This document shows positions 27,181 to 38,500 of a stretch of 64,000 bases of DNA, piece after piece. How positions within the stretch are numbered: the first letter of the stretch is position 1; every line of letters starts with the position of its first letter. The position numbers and the translations under genes were made by a program. Under the pieces are notes generated by a model. The model saw only the letters and a list, made by a program, of their open reading frames with translations. It was not told the DNA's origin and did no database searches. Source of the DNA: CAVPCZ01 sp963702445 (GTDB lineage Bacteria; Bacteroidota; Ignavibacteria; UBA10030; UBA6906); assembly GCA_963702445.1 (NCBI GenBank), contig CAVPCZ010000016.1, forward strand, positions 496,001 through 560,000. Direction: 5' to 3'.

Positions 27181-27964
27181 CTGGGCGTGCCGCAAACAGT
27201 CCGCGGGCCTCCTCCAGCTGCGCGAGCGTGTTGATCCCGCGAACCTCGTGCTCCTTTTCCACCGGAACAGCGCGCACGGGCAGCCCGTTCCGCCAGAAAT
27301 ACCCGAACACATCCGTGAGGTAGTACTCATTCTGTACGTTTGAGGGGGTGATGTGTTTCAGTCCCGCAAACAGGTGTTCCTTGTCAAAAACATAGATTCC
27401 GGTGTTTATCTCGCGGATCAACCGCTGTTCTTCGCCGGCATCCTTGTGTTCCACGATCCCGAGCACGTTTCCGGTATACGCAGCCTCCGGACCGTGCGGG
27501 CCCTTTCCTGCGTGCTCGCGGAGGATCCGTCCGTATCCCGTCGGGTCGTCCAGGATTGCCGTCAGCAGCGTCGCTGCCGCCGGGGCCGACCGGTGGTAGG
27601 CGATGAGCGACCGGACCGTCGACTCCCTCAGAAGCGGTACGTCTCCCGAGAGCACCAGCACATCCCCCCTGTACCCTTCCAGTGCGCCTTCCGCCTGCAT
27701 CACCGCATGCCCCGTGCCGAGCTGGGGGTTCTGCTCCACACACACCACCGGTTTCCCCCTTGATGCCAGGTGACCGGTGACCGTGTCCTTCTGCCATCCG
27801 ACGATGACCACCGTGCGCGAGGAGTCCAGGCCGAGCGCGAGATCCACCACATGCTCGATCATCGGTTTCCCGGCAATGGCATACATCACCTTGGCTTTGG
27901 TGGGGTCCTTCATGCGGGTGCCCTTGCCGGCAGCCATGATCACCACTGCAAGTCGTTCATCCAT
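27167..27964 (-). CDS. GlmU-type N-acetylglucosamine-1-phosphate uridyltransferase domain, stand-alone
   Basis: 265-residue nucleotidyltransferase with the GlmU N-terminal signature AVVIMAAGKGTRMKDPTKAKVMYAIAGKPMIEHV, QLGTGHAVMQA, LSGDVPLLRE, and INTGIYVFD, and the NEYYLTDVFGYF segment. It should make UDP-GlcNAc from GlcNAc-1-P and UTP. The left-handed beta-helix acetyltransferase domain of normal GlmU (about 190 residues more) is absent, and the next gene follows at once, so this is not a simple truncation in the window. The acetyltransferase step must be done elsewhere, or the substrate may differ. Confidence 0.86.
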   Translation of the reverse strand: MDERLAVVIMAAGKGTRMKDPTKAKVMYAIAGKPMIEHVVDLALGLDSSRTVVIVGWQKDTVTGHLASRGKPVVCVEQNPQLGTGHAVMQAEGALEGYRGDVLVLSGDVPLLRESTVRSLIAYHRSAPAAATLLTAILDDPTGYGRILREHAGKGPHGPEAAYTGNVLGIVEHKDAGEEQRLIREINTGIYVFDKEHLFAGLKHITPSNVQNEYYLTDVFGYFWRNGLPVRAVPVEKEHEVRGINTLAQLEEARGLFAARPVDNS

Positions 27965-27991
27965 GCTTCCTGTTTTCCTTTCTGCCTGACA

Positions 27992-28849
27992 TCAGGGAAT
28001 CACCAGGGGGATATTGTCAATCAACCGTGTCGTGCCAAAGCGGACCGCGAGCGAAAGCAGAACCGGATTGCCCGGAACGAGGGTGGAGAGTTCTTCCAGC
28101 GTCGCCCCGTGCGCGATCGAAAGATACTCGACGACGCCGGCCGAAGCGTGTTCGATCACCTTCCGCATCCCTTCCCGGATGCCTGCAGCATCGGTCCTGC
28201 CCTCGCGTATCTCCTCCTCCGCCTTTCTGAGAGCGCGGTACAGGACGGGCGCCTCGGCGCGCTGCGCGGGGGTCAGATAGGCATTGCGGGAGCTCATGGC
28301 CAGTCCGTCCGTCTCGCGTACCGTCGGGATAATCACCAGTTCGACGGGGAAGTTCAGGTCCTGCGTCATTCTGCGGATCACCGCGACCTGCTGCGCGTCC
28401 TTCTGACCGAAGAGCGCCAGATGCGGATTCACGATATGGAAGAGCTTCGCAACGATCGTCGCCACCCCCCGGAAATGGCCCGGACGGACGCTTCCCTCCA
28501 GGACATCCGTGATCTGTTCCACCTGGACGTAGGTGCTGTACTGCGGCGGATACATGGAGGGTGCCGGCGGGGCAAAGACAAAATGCGCTCCCGCGTCGCC
28601 GGCTTTCCGGTGATCGGCCGGGAGGCTGCGCGGATAGCGCTCGAAGTCCTCTCCCTTTCCGAATTGCGTCGGATTCACGAACACCGATGTCACCACCGCG
28701 TCGCTCATCGTCCGGGCCCGTGCGATGAGCGCAAGATGGCCTTCATGCAGGGCTCCCATCGTCGGAACGAGTGCGATGCGTTTGCCCTGGAGGCGGAGCC
28801 GTTCGCCCGCCCGCGCCATGGCGGAAACGGACTCGATCAGCTCTGCCAT
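27992..28849 (-). CDS. panC: Pantoate--beta-alanine ligase
   Basis: Condenses pantoate and beta-alanine with ATP to give pantothenate for CoA. The 285-residue product has VPTMGALHEGHLALI (HxGH-type ATP site), VFVNPTQFGKGEDFERYPR, FRGVATIVAKLFHIVNPHLALFGQKDAQQ and the KMSKS-like region SSRNAYLTPAQR. The ATG at 28849 (MAELIESVSAM) is taken because upstream in-frame sequence runs into the accD gene and does not look like the family. panB and panD are not in this window. Confidence 0.95.
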   Translation of the reverse strand: MAELIESVSAMARAGERLRLQGKRIALVPTMGALHEGHLALIARARTMSDAVVTSVFVNPTQFGKGEDFERYPRSLPADHRKAGDAGAHFVFAPPAPSMYPPQYSTYVQVEQITDVLEGSVRPGHFRGVATIVAKLFHIVNPHLALFGQKDAQQVAVIRRMTQDLNFPVELVIIPTVRETDGLAMSSRNAYLTPAQRAEAPVLYRALRKAEEEIREGRTDAAGIREGMRKVIEHASAGVVEYLSIAHGATLEELSTLVPGNPVLLSLAVRFGTTRLIDNIPLVIP

Positions 28850-28922
28850 GACCGTTCGGCGGCGGGTCTGTGCGGTCGTGCGGTGGCGTTCCGCATGACG
28901 GAAGGATTTGCGACGGCAGGGG

Positions 28923-29762
<840 letters not shown>

Positions 29763-29777
29763 GGTCGGATGCCTCCA

Positions 29778-30482
29778 CTAGTCTTTGGTGCGCAGGAAAA
29801 ACTCTTTCACATAGCGCGGCTCCAGAAGGGCCGGATCACTCCTCAACCCGGACTCGAACAGGGCGGTTCCCAGCCTCCCCACCGCAGCCGCACTGCACCG
29901 GGTGTGTTCCGCGGCGAGAACGATCAGCTCCGCTCCCCTCCCTCCGCGGGCGCCGCCCGGCAGCCGGGCGATCTTCTCCCCCGCATCGCCGGTCAAGGCG
30001 ATCGGTCGTGCGGGAAGCCGCCGGAGCATCTCCTCGACGGAGAGATCTTCCACCTCCCATACCGCTCTCACGCGATCCCCCTCCCGCTCGAACAGCTGAC
30101 AGTAGACCTCGTCGCGCCGTGCGTCCAGGGCCGACAGGATCATCGCCGCCCCCTCCGCCCGTGCCCCGGGCGCGGCTGCGCTGGCAAGCGCTTCGAGCGT
30201 CGGGACGGGGACCACGGCCATGCCCGTCGCCGCATGCAGCCCCTTTGCCACGCTCAGGCCGATGCGCAGACCGGTGAACGATCCGGGACCGATCGATACG
30301 GCCACCCCGGAGAGTGCCGCGGGAGGTACGCCGCCGTTCTGCAGAACTTCATCAATGAACAGGAGAATCCGCTCGGCGGCCACGTACCGTTCTTCGATCC
30401 AGCGCTCTGCCACGAGCGCGCCGTCCCGGACGAGGGCCACCCCGCAGACAGCGGTCGCACTTTCCAGGGCGAGCAGATTCAC
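29778..30482 (-). CDS. tsaB: tRNA threonylcarbamoyladenosine biosynthesis protein TsaB
   Basis: TsaB is the non-catalytic partner of TsaD in the t6A37 tRNA modification complex. The 234-residue product has the ASKHA-like N-terminus NLLALESATAVCGVAL and the signature SIGPGSFTGLRIGLSVAKGL. The start is the GTG at 30482, which overlaps the tsaE stop by 4 bases (GTGA); no ATG exists near it in this frame that is not inside tsaE. The C-terminus ends ALLEPRYVKEFFL, typical of the family. Confidence 0.93.
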   Translation of the reverse strand: MNLLALESATAVCGVALVRDGALVAERWIEERYVAAERILLFIDEVLQNGGVPPAALSGVAVSIGPGSFTGLRIGLSVAKGLHAATGMAVVPVPTLEALASAAAPGARAEGAAMILSALDARRDEVYCQLFEREGDRVRAVWEVEDLSVEEMLRRLPARPIALTGDAGEKIARLPGGARGGRGAELIVLAAEHTRCSAAAVGRLGTALFESGLRSDPALLEPRYVKEFFLRTKD

Positions 30483-30916
30483 GCGTCCACCTCTCCGGTC
30501 CGGCGGATATCGATGCGCCGCTCTTCTTCCGCCCCGGAGTGCGCACATGTGACGATATACGATTCCCCGGGGAGGAGGTCCAGAATGGGCTCGGCCCACT
30601 CGATCAGGCACACAAACGGCGGGCGGAAATATTCGACCAGGCCGAGTTCCGCCACCTCCGCACGGGCCCTTACACGGTACAGATCGGCGTGCACCACGGT
30701 CAGCCCGTCCGCCGGATATTCGTGGATGAGCGTGAACGTCGGACTCCCCACGTGTCCGGAGGTCCCGAGCGCCTCACACACACCCCTGACAAACTGCGTC
30801 TTCCCGCTTCCGAGTTCTCCGAGCAGCGCGACTGCATCGCCGGGCCGCAGGCCCGCCGCGAACGTCCGTCCCATCCCGGCGGTTTCTTCCGCCGACCGGG
30901 TGATCTTCCGCGTCAT
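30479..30916 (-). CDS. tsaE: tRNA threonylcarbamoyladenosine biosynthesis ATPase TsaE
   Basis: 145-residue P-loop ATPase of the TsaBDE complex: Walker A GELGSGKTQFVRG, the SPTFTLIHEYPADGLTVVHADLYR segment with Walker B-like aspartate, and LIEWAEPILDLLP. It starts 4 bases inside the end of porX (ATGA overlap) and is coupled to tsaB in the same way. The porX-tsaE order is a neighbourhood seen in other Bacteroidota. Confidence 0.95.
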   Translation of the reverse strand: MTRKITRSAEETAGMGRTFAAGLRPGDAVALLGELGSGKTQFVRGVCEALGTSGHVGSPTFTLIHEYPADGLTVVHADLYRVRARAEVAELGLVEYFRPPFVCLIEWAEPILDLLPGESYIVTCAHSGAEEERRIDIRRTGEVDA

Positions 30917-32481
30917 CCCCGCGGTTCCAGTTTGACCACCGGGAGGATCATCTCCTCCATCGACACGCCTCCGTGCTGGAAGCTGTCCCGGTATTGATTC
31001 AGGTATTTGTGGTAATCGGTCGGATAGACGAAGTAGAAATCCTCTTTTGCGATAATGTAGTTGACAGCAACGCCCCGGTTCGGGAGCTTGAACTCCGACG
31101 GATTTTTTACGAAGATGGCCGCCTTTTCTTCGCTCTTCAGGTTTCGTCCATATTTGTAACGCAGGCTGGTTGACGCTTCGCGGTCACCCAGCACCTTTGA
31201 TCCCCGCAGGCTCCGGATGCTCCCGTGGTCTGTGGTCAGGATAACCGTGATGTTCTTGTTCCTGGAAAGTGTCCTGAGCATCCCGTAGAGCGACGAGTGC
31301 AGGAACCACGACCGGGTGAGCGACCGGTAGGCCGACTCATCCGGGGCGATTTCCTTGAGGAGCGAGGAATCGGAGCGTCCGTGGGCAAGCATGTCCACGA
31401 AGTTCACGACAATCGCCGTCAGCCGCGAGTTCGCATACGAGTTGATGCTGTTCTCGACGCTCCGGCCAAACTCGGCGTCGAGGATCTTCACATACTTCGG
31501 TTCGGGTTTCAGCGTGATCTTCCGCCGCTCCAGCAGTTTCTCCAGGAACTGCCGCTCGTAGCGGTTGCGGCTTGTTTCGTCATCCTCGTTCTTGTCCCAC
31601 AGCTCCGGGTGGCGGAGTTCCACGTCACAGGGATAGGAGCCGCTGAAGATGGCATTCCGTGAATACGGCGTGGCGGTGGGCAGTATGCTGAAATAGTACT
31701 GTTTGGAGATCGAATAGAATTCCTGGAGGATCTCTTCAAAAACCATCCACTGGTCCAGCCGCATGCAGTCGATGACAAAAAACATGACCGATTTCCCCGG
31801 CTGCAGTTCGGGCAGCACGAAGCGGTCCAGCACTTCCAGTGAGAGGGCGGGGCGGCCCGAGGTTTGTTCCACCCAGTCCCGGTAGTTTCGTTCAATGTAT
31901 TTGCCGAACGCGAGGTTGCACTCCCGCAGCTGGTCGAGGAGGGTCTGCTTCAACCCGAGTTCGGTGTGCGTATCGAACTCCATGCTCCATCCCACCAGCC
32001 GCGTGTAGATGTCGATCCACCCGTCGTATTCGGGACCGGTCATGAGTGCGGCGGAGATATCGTTGAACTCCTTGATATAGTCCTTGGAGATTGCCGCGCC
32101 GGCGATCCGCTTCCCTTCCAGGAACTTCTTGCAGATCATCAGCACCTGGCTCGGATTCACCGGCTTTGTCAGGTAGTCGCTGATCTTATCGCCGATGGCT
32201 TCCTCCATCAGCGACTCTTCCTCGTTCTTTGTTATCATGACCACCGGCAATCCCGGGCGCAGCTCTTTGATTTCGGCGAGGGTGCGCAATCCACCCATGC
32301 CCGGCATCATCTCGTCGAGAAAAACCAGATCGTATTCCCGCTGGCGGACGAGAACGACGGCATCTTCCCCGTTGGTGACGGTTTCCACGACGTACCCCCG
32401 CTCGGTCAGGAAACGCACATGGGCGCGGAGAAGATCGATTTCGTCGTCAATCCAGAGTACGGTTCCTTTGGTTTCGTCCAT
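30913..32481 (-). CDS. porX: T9SS response regulator PorX with PglZ-type phosphatase domain
   Basis: 522-residue two-domain protein. Residues 1-120 form a receiver with an acidic pocket (WIDDEID), phospho-acceptor Asp56 (LVFLDEMMPGMGG) and Lys106 (YLTKPVNPSQ). The C-terminal PglZ/alkaline-phosphatase-like domain has VIDCMRLDQW (Asp238), PTATPYSRNAIFSG with the likely nucleophilic threonine near 269-271, and TTDHGS for metal binding. PorX controls T9SS genes in Porphyromonas and Flavobacterium. Here it is directly behind sprA. No SD sequence precedes the ATG, which sits at the predicted transcription start. Confidence 0.94.
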   Translation of the reverse strand: MDETKGTVLWIDDEIDLLRAHVRFLTERGYVVETVTNGEDAVVLVRQREYDLVFLDEMMPGMGGLRTLAEIKELRPGLPVVMITKNEEESLMEEAIGDKISDYLTKPVNPSQVLMICKKFLEGKRIAGAAISKDYIKEFNDISAALMTGPEYDGWIDIYTRLVGWSMEFDTHTELGLKQTLLDQLRECNLAFGKYIERNYRDWVEQTSGRPALSLEVLDRFVLPELQPGKSVMFFVIDCMRLDQWMVFEEILQEFYSISKQYYFSILPTATPYSRNAIFSGSYPCDVELRHPELWDKNEDDETSRNRYERQFLEKLLERRKITLKPEPKYVKILDAEFGRSVENSINSYANSRLTAIVVNFVDMLAHGRSDSSLLKEIAPDESAYRSLTRSWFLHSSLYGMLRTLSRNKNITVILTTDHGSIRSLRGSKVLGDREASTSLRYKYGRNLKSEEKAAIFVKNPSEFKLPNRGVAVNYIIAKEDFYFVYPTDYHKYLNQYRDSFQHGGVSMEEMILPVVKLEPRG

Positions 32482-32487
32482 GCGCTC

Positions 32488-32516
32488 AGAGTACCCATTT
32501 CATTCGTGAGAATCAA
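32488..32516 (-). promoter_or_regulatory. Promoter of porX, predicted leaderless
   Basis: TTGATT, 17 bases, TACTCT on the minus strand, in the 51-base gap between sprA and porX. Counting from the -10 puts the start at 32481, the A of the porX ATG. Confidence 0.6.
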
Positions 32517-32532
32517 TACAGCCGGCGGTGCG

Positions 32533-35500
32533 CTAGTTGATCGAAATATGGATGTCCAGCCCGGCTTCGTTCGTGGTGCTGCCCGGAATACGGGATCCGG
32601 AATCGTCCGGGGCGATTTTGCTGTACCGGTAGTAGACCGACGCCGTGACGCGGAGACTCAGGACGTATTTGATGCGCGGCTCCATAACCGTTCGCGTTGT
32701 CCCTTCCAGGGGCGTTCCCTCAGGGTTGGCATCCAGCTTTGAAACATCGTATGTCGTCCGGGAGTTCGACGTGCGGGAATAGGACATGCTGACGTCGATG
32801 TCGTTGTTCAGCGCGATGCCGAAGAAGGGGATTTCGAATCCGCGGCGCGAATAGGACGCGGTCAGCGATATCTCCTGGGAAATCGCCTCGACGATATTGC
32901 GTGAAGAGGTCGTCAGATCGTAGGACGAAGTGGTGTTGAACCGGAAATTGGCACCGAAACTCCCCTTCCAGAGTTCCTTGAACGTGAAGTTCAGGCCGAT
33001 CAGCGGGGAAAAACCGGACATCACACGCTGGCCGTCGGTTCGTTCCCCGCCCCCGCCCGGACGATTCTGGTATTGGCGGGTGTAGTTGGAGTTATAGGTG
33101 TGGTCCAGCGAGAGGCGGCTCACGAAGTTCGAAAAGAGCGGCAGCTTCTCGAGACCGTCCCAGCGGAAGCTCCAGTTGACGCGCGGCGTATACTCGCCGA
33201 AGATATCGCGGAGAACCGGCAGGGCTTCAAACCCTTCTTCGAAGGCCTGGTTGAGTTTCTCCTCGTCGCTCCGCGTATCGCCCCTGTCCGCCTTCAGTTC
33301 CGCATATTGTGCGCCCACCTCTTTCAGTCCGGTTTTAAACAGGCCGAGAAACAACACGTCCGGAAACGTCATGAAGGAGCGGTCGAGACTCCGGGAGGTG
33401 GTCGAATTCACGAGGGTGGGGATGCCCAGCACGGAATCGGTCTGGATGTTCTCGGATCGATTGTACGCCCATCCCGTATTCCAGTTCAGATCCAGCCTGG
33501 CGCCTTCCCACAACGCACGCGAGGTCTTGAACGTGAGCCGGTTGTTCTGGCGGAAATTGTTTACGAGCACACCTCCCGGGGCGCGGATGCCCGGCTCGAC
33601 GTCCGCACCGAACCAGGGGAATGTCGCCCGGGTGCCGAAGTTGACAAGCCGGCCGCTGGGATCGCTGATAAGTCCCAGCTGATACAGCCGGGAAGGTCCG
33701 TCCTCAGGATTGGATTCCTGCGCGAACGGAACCGTCCCCCAGAAATTGGCGAAGCCGGTTCCCCCCACGACGCCGCTGTTCTGGGTGTTGTTCGACTCCG
33801 TGAACGTCACGTTGATGTTGTCATAGTCCAGCAACACCACCTTGAAGATTTTTGCCAGTCCGCCGACTGCGCCGAACAGCCTGGATAACGGGTCCCGCCC
33901 GGCGGTGCTGTCCGCTGCTTGCGTGGAGTCGGTTCCCGCCACCGCTCCGGTTTCCCCGCTTCCGCGGCGGCCCCGCGAGGGTGCGGACGCCGCGGCCGGC
34001 GCTGATTCAAAGAGCGGATCGAACAGCTGCTTCATCCGGAAGTTCATCCCGAGCGTGAGGTTCGTGTTGGTCCCCGCCGATTTCCCGAGATCGCCGCGCG
34101 TCAGGGTATTCTGCCAGTTATAGTCCACCGCATAGGAGAACTGGAAATCCAGGTACTTCTTCGTGTTGAAGATGTTCGGCAGATTGGGACGTGTATTGAA
34201 GGTGTTCCTCTGGCTGTAGCGCGTGTTTTCGCCGAAGTAGACCGCCCCGTTGCCGCCGAAAATGTCATTGAGAATATCCGAAAACGGCCGCTGCTGCTTG
34301 TTCTCGTCCAGTTCCAGATTCAGCAGGCTGGATTCCACGCTTACGTTGTAGTCACCGGACGGATTCAGCAGTCCGTTCTCGCTGAGTTTCCACGCGAACC
34401 CGGCCTGGCGGGAAGCGGTGAAATTGCGCGCGATGATCTCCTGCGCACCCTGCGCGCGTTGCAGCGAATTGTCCCGCGAACGTACCGAGCTCAAGGCCCA
34501 GTTGAAACTCGTGGGGGCGAAATACAGCTTCCAGTCCTTGAACTCGTCCAGCAGCCAGATCCCGGCAAAAATCGTCCGGAACGGCTGGAGGAAATAGTCG
34601 GGCGGCAGGGTGATGTTGTACCCGACGCGGGCGTTCCACGACCAGCTGTACCGGCTCACGACGGCCGGACTCCGTTCGGTGGATTGGGTGTAGGAAAACC
34701 CGAACGTGAGTTTGTTGAAGGTGTCACGGATGAACCACGCGTTGGAAGGCAGGTTGATCCGGAAATTGGGAGCGGCATACGTGTCCGTCACGCGCCGCGT
34801 TTCCGATTCCAGCGTCACCTTATCCGCCGCCGCCTGGGCATCCGCTTCCGGCGCCCCCTCACGGAGGGCTTTCTCCTTGGATTGCTCCGCCGCCTCGGTG
34901 ACAAGAACATCGGAGTTCGGAAGGTACCGGGGTTGATTCATGCTCTCGCTGTGCGAATACGATATCGGGATCGATGTCCCGGCCCAGTCTTCCGGAAACA
35001 GTTTTTCCGCCTGGACGGATGTTGCCAGCGCCCAGTTGTTGGAGAGCTGGCGGCTGCCGAAGCGTTGCTCCAGCGTGTGGAAGGCCGGATCGACCAGGGA
35101 GTAGTTGAACGACACGGATCCGAGATCGGCAAGCTTGAGTTGCGTGTCAAACCGGTAGGCCCAACCCGGCGTATCATCCACCGAGGTCAACCGGAGCTCG
35201 TTGACCCAGACCTGACCCTCGAGGGGCAGCGCAGTCCCCGAGCCCGGAACATTCTGCACGCCGATGGCCAGGTAGACAATTTGCGTCAGCGAAGGATTTC
35301 CGAGCACCCGGTAGTATGATCCCGGGGGGCCGTCCTTGACAGGAATGGCCGTCGAGATAATGTTCACCGAGTCCCGCGCGGCCTTCACCGCGGTGAGGTC
35401 CGCGAAGTTGATCACGACTTCGTTCAGGACGTCCCATCCCTTGTGGATGGGCGCAATGTATTCGTAGTAGTTCAGGCTGTCCAGTCCGAAGCGGAACGAA

Positions 35501-38500
35501 AGCCGGGCATCGTAGTTCTTTTCATCCATATACTGGAACTTCTCGTCGCCGTGCACAAACATCTTCATGGTCTTGTAGTTGAAGAGATCCAGCGCCCGGT
35601 AGGTGTAGAACTTCACCGTCTGACGGTATTCACCGTCGGGCAGCCCTTTGAGCAGCAGGGCGAGGGACTGTTCGTTCGCATAGACCTCCTCTTCCGGCCG
35701 CGTCCGGTCCCGTTCGCGGATGACCCCCGGCGGGGATTCATACTGCGGATTGTCTTCGACGTTGACCACCGTCACCTCGAAGGTGGTGTCATTCAGGTCA
35801 CGCGTCACCTTCTGCCACTGGTTTCCCACCAGGTTGAAGTCGGCGATGCGGACGGCAATGGTGTCGGTGGCATTGGCGAAGGCGACGCGGACGAACTCGA
35901 TATTCTCCTGCGACGGCGTCCCGATCTGGCGGACCCAGTCCTGGATCGGGATACGGAACTGGTACCACCCCAGATTGCCGCCGCCGACAATCAGCGGGTT
36001 GCGCGTATACACCGTGTCGAGGGAGACTTCATACTCGAAGTACGAGTTCGCCAGGTCCACCACCCCGTTGGCATTCAGGTCTTCCGTGTCGGGAATGCGC
36101 CCGCTCGGTCCATCCCGGTTCCCGTCGCTCCCGTTGATGCCTGTGTAGTCCTCCTGCGTCGTTCCCACCGTTGCGTTGTTAAAGGCGTAATTATCTCCCA
36201 TGGGATCGGCCGCGAGGGCCGGGTACTTTGCGACGAGGGCGGCATACCGCGCCTGCTCCTGTCCGTCGTTCAGCATGTCGATGCCGGTGTCCTCCCCCTC
36301 CTGCAGGGTGCCGTTCGGGTACCCGCTCAGAACGAGATCCTCGGAATTGAGCACGCGGTTCGGGATCGCGTCTTCGCTCACCGCGCCGAGGTCGATAAGC
36401 ATCTTTGCGTCCGGCGGGGCCCGGTCTACGCGCATCCAGATTTCGATGAAGTTGACGTTTTCCTTCGAGAGATTGATGGCCGAGACGGAGAGGGGTTTCA
36501 TCAGCCCACCCCAGTTCTTGGTGGGTGTCAGGGTGTTTTCCAGATCGAGGCTGGCATTGTACTGTCCGCGCTGCGCCGGGAAGTAGCGGAAATCCAGCAC
36601 CGTCGCCTGGTTGTTCGCCTGGTTCCCCGGAAGTTTGCGCGGATAGATATCGGTCAGCTGCACATCCGTGGGCAGACGGTTGAACCAGACCATCTTCCCG
36701 CGTGAAAACATCTTGGTCGTGTCAAGGAGGCCGGGGAAGAAGACCCTGTCCGCAAGCGGGCTGGCGAGGGTCCAGGCGGCATAGTTGATGCCCACGGGTA
36801 TGGCACGGCGTGCGGTTTCAAAGTCGTCGATGTACGCGATCCCCTCTCCGTTATCGCTCGGGATGGGGCTCTTCTTGGTGTTCGGGTCCGGCGACATATA
36901 TGCCGCTTCGCCGCTCACCTTCAACTGGGAGGGTTCGCGTGTGGCGAGGAACGGGAGCGCATCGAGGGCACGCGTCAGGAATGGAAGATCCTGTGTTATT
37001 GATCCGTCAACGCCGAATATCGAGTTGTTGTTGGGCTCTTCCCCGAGACGCACCTTGTCGCTCAGGGTCTGCTGGTTCAGGTTCATCACGGTGAACCCGA
37101 TATTGATATTCTGCGATATGGCGAGATCACCGCGCGCCGCCAGCAGCGTTTTGGAGGCGAGCTGGAACAGGTCGTTCTGTTCGTACTTGATCTGCAGGTT
37201 TGCGCCGGGCACGAGCGCGCGGTCGTTCTTAATCACCACCTCCCCGATGATATAGTCGACGGTATAGTCGATGTTGGGCAGCAGCTGCCGGCCGTCGAGG
37301 ATCACCAGCACGCTTCCTTCCACGACATTGAAACCCAGGGAGTACCGTGAGGTGGCTTCTCCCGTGGCTTTCCCGCGTATCACGTAACGGTTGCGCAGGG
37401 CCTGCTGCGCGAACGTCTGCGTGGTGTCATACACTTCCTTGTACCGGTACTCTGAAGTGTCCGCCAGAACCTGCCCCTTGTCGGCAAAGTAGTCCCGGAC
37501 ACCGGTGTCAAACGGACGAAGGGTCGGAAAGAACACCTCCGCACGCGCCTGGTTGATCGTCCGCCCCGCCCGGTAGTCGAATTGTCCGTCACCGTTCGGT
37601 GCGGGGGTGTCATCACTGTTGAAGCGGTCGATACCGAGCACGCGCAGCAACGGCTCATTCAGGATATTGTTCTGATCTTCGCCTCCCGGAACGCGGCGGA
37701 ACACATCAAGCGAGAAGCCGGTCTTCTTGACATTCCGCCCGATACCCTGGATCGGATAGATGTTCTTCAGGAGCATCTTCCATGCCTTGGGGTACGACGG
37801 CCCGGTTGCCAGAAGGTTCTTGGGCTTCACCATCTTGAGCAGCAACCGCTGGCTCAGGGCGACGCTGTCGGTGCCGAGATCGCGCGACAACTCGCCGAAT
37901 TGCTGGCCGTCCGCCCGCCGGTAGGCGATGCCGATGATCTGCTGGTCTCCGACATTCGTGTTCAATGACAGCACCCCGAGATACCCGTCCCCGTCCAGCT
38001 CGTACTGGGCCCGGTCCAGCTTGATAAACGGTCCGGTCTCGATCTTCCCGGGATCGTCAATGGCCTGGCGCAGCACCGGATTGTAGCCGGAACCCGGGAT
38101 GGGAGGGAGATCAATGTACGCAATCCCCTGGCGTTCATTGGGATCGGGTATTCCGCCCTGCCGCTGAACCCAGACTTCCTCTTCCACAAGCTGCGCATTG
38201 CTGTTGAGAAGCGGCGGATCGTTCTGGTAATAGGGTTCGTACTCCCTGATGTAGGACGTGTCCACAAAATAGTGATTTGTCGCGTACTCGTACGCGCGCA
38301 TTTCGAATTGCGACTCTTTTGCGCCGCCCGAAACGGCAACTTCCTTGATCTGGCCCTTCTTCTGGGATGCCAGCGCGGTCAGGGTCAGGGGCCCCGCCTG
38401 GAATTGCGCCTTTACACCAAACAGGGCCTGACTGCTTCCGATGAAGGAAGAGGGCGTCTGGAGGGAGACGTTGCCGGCTTCGACGCTGCGCACGATTTCG

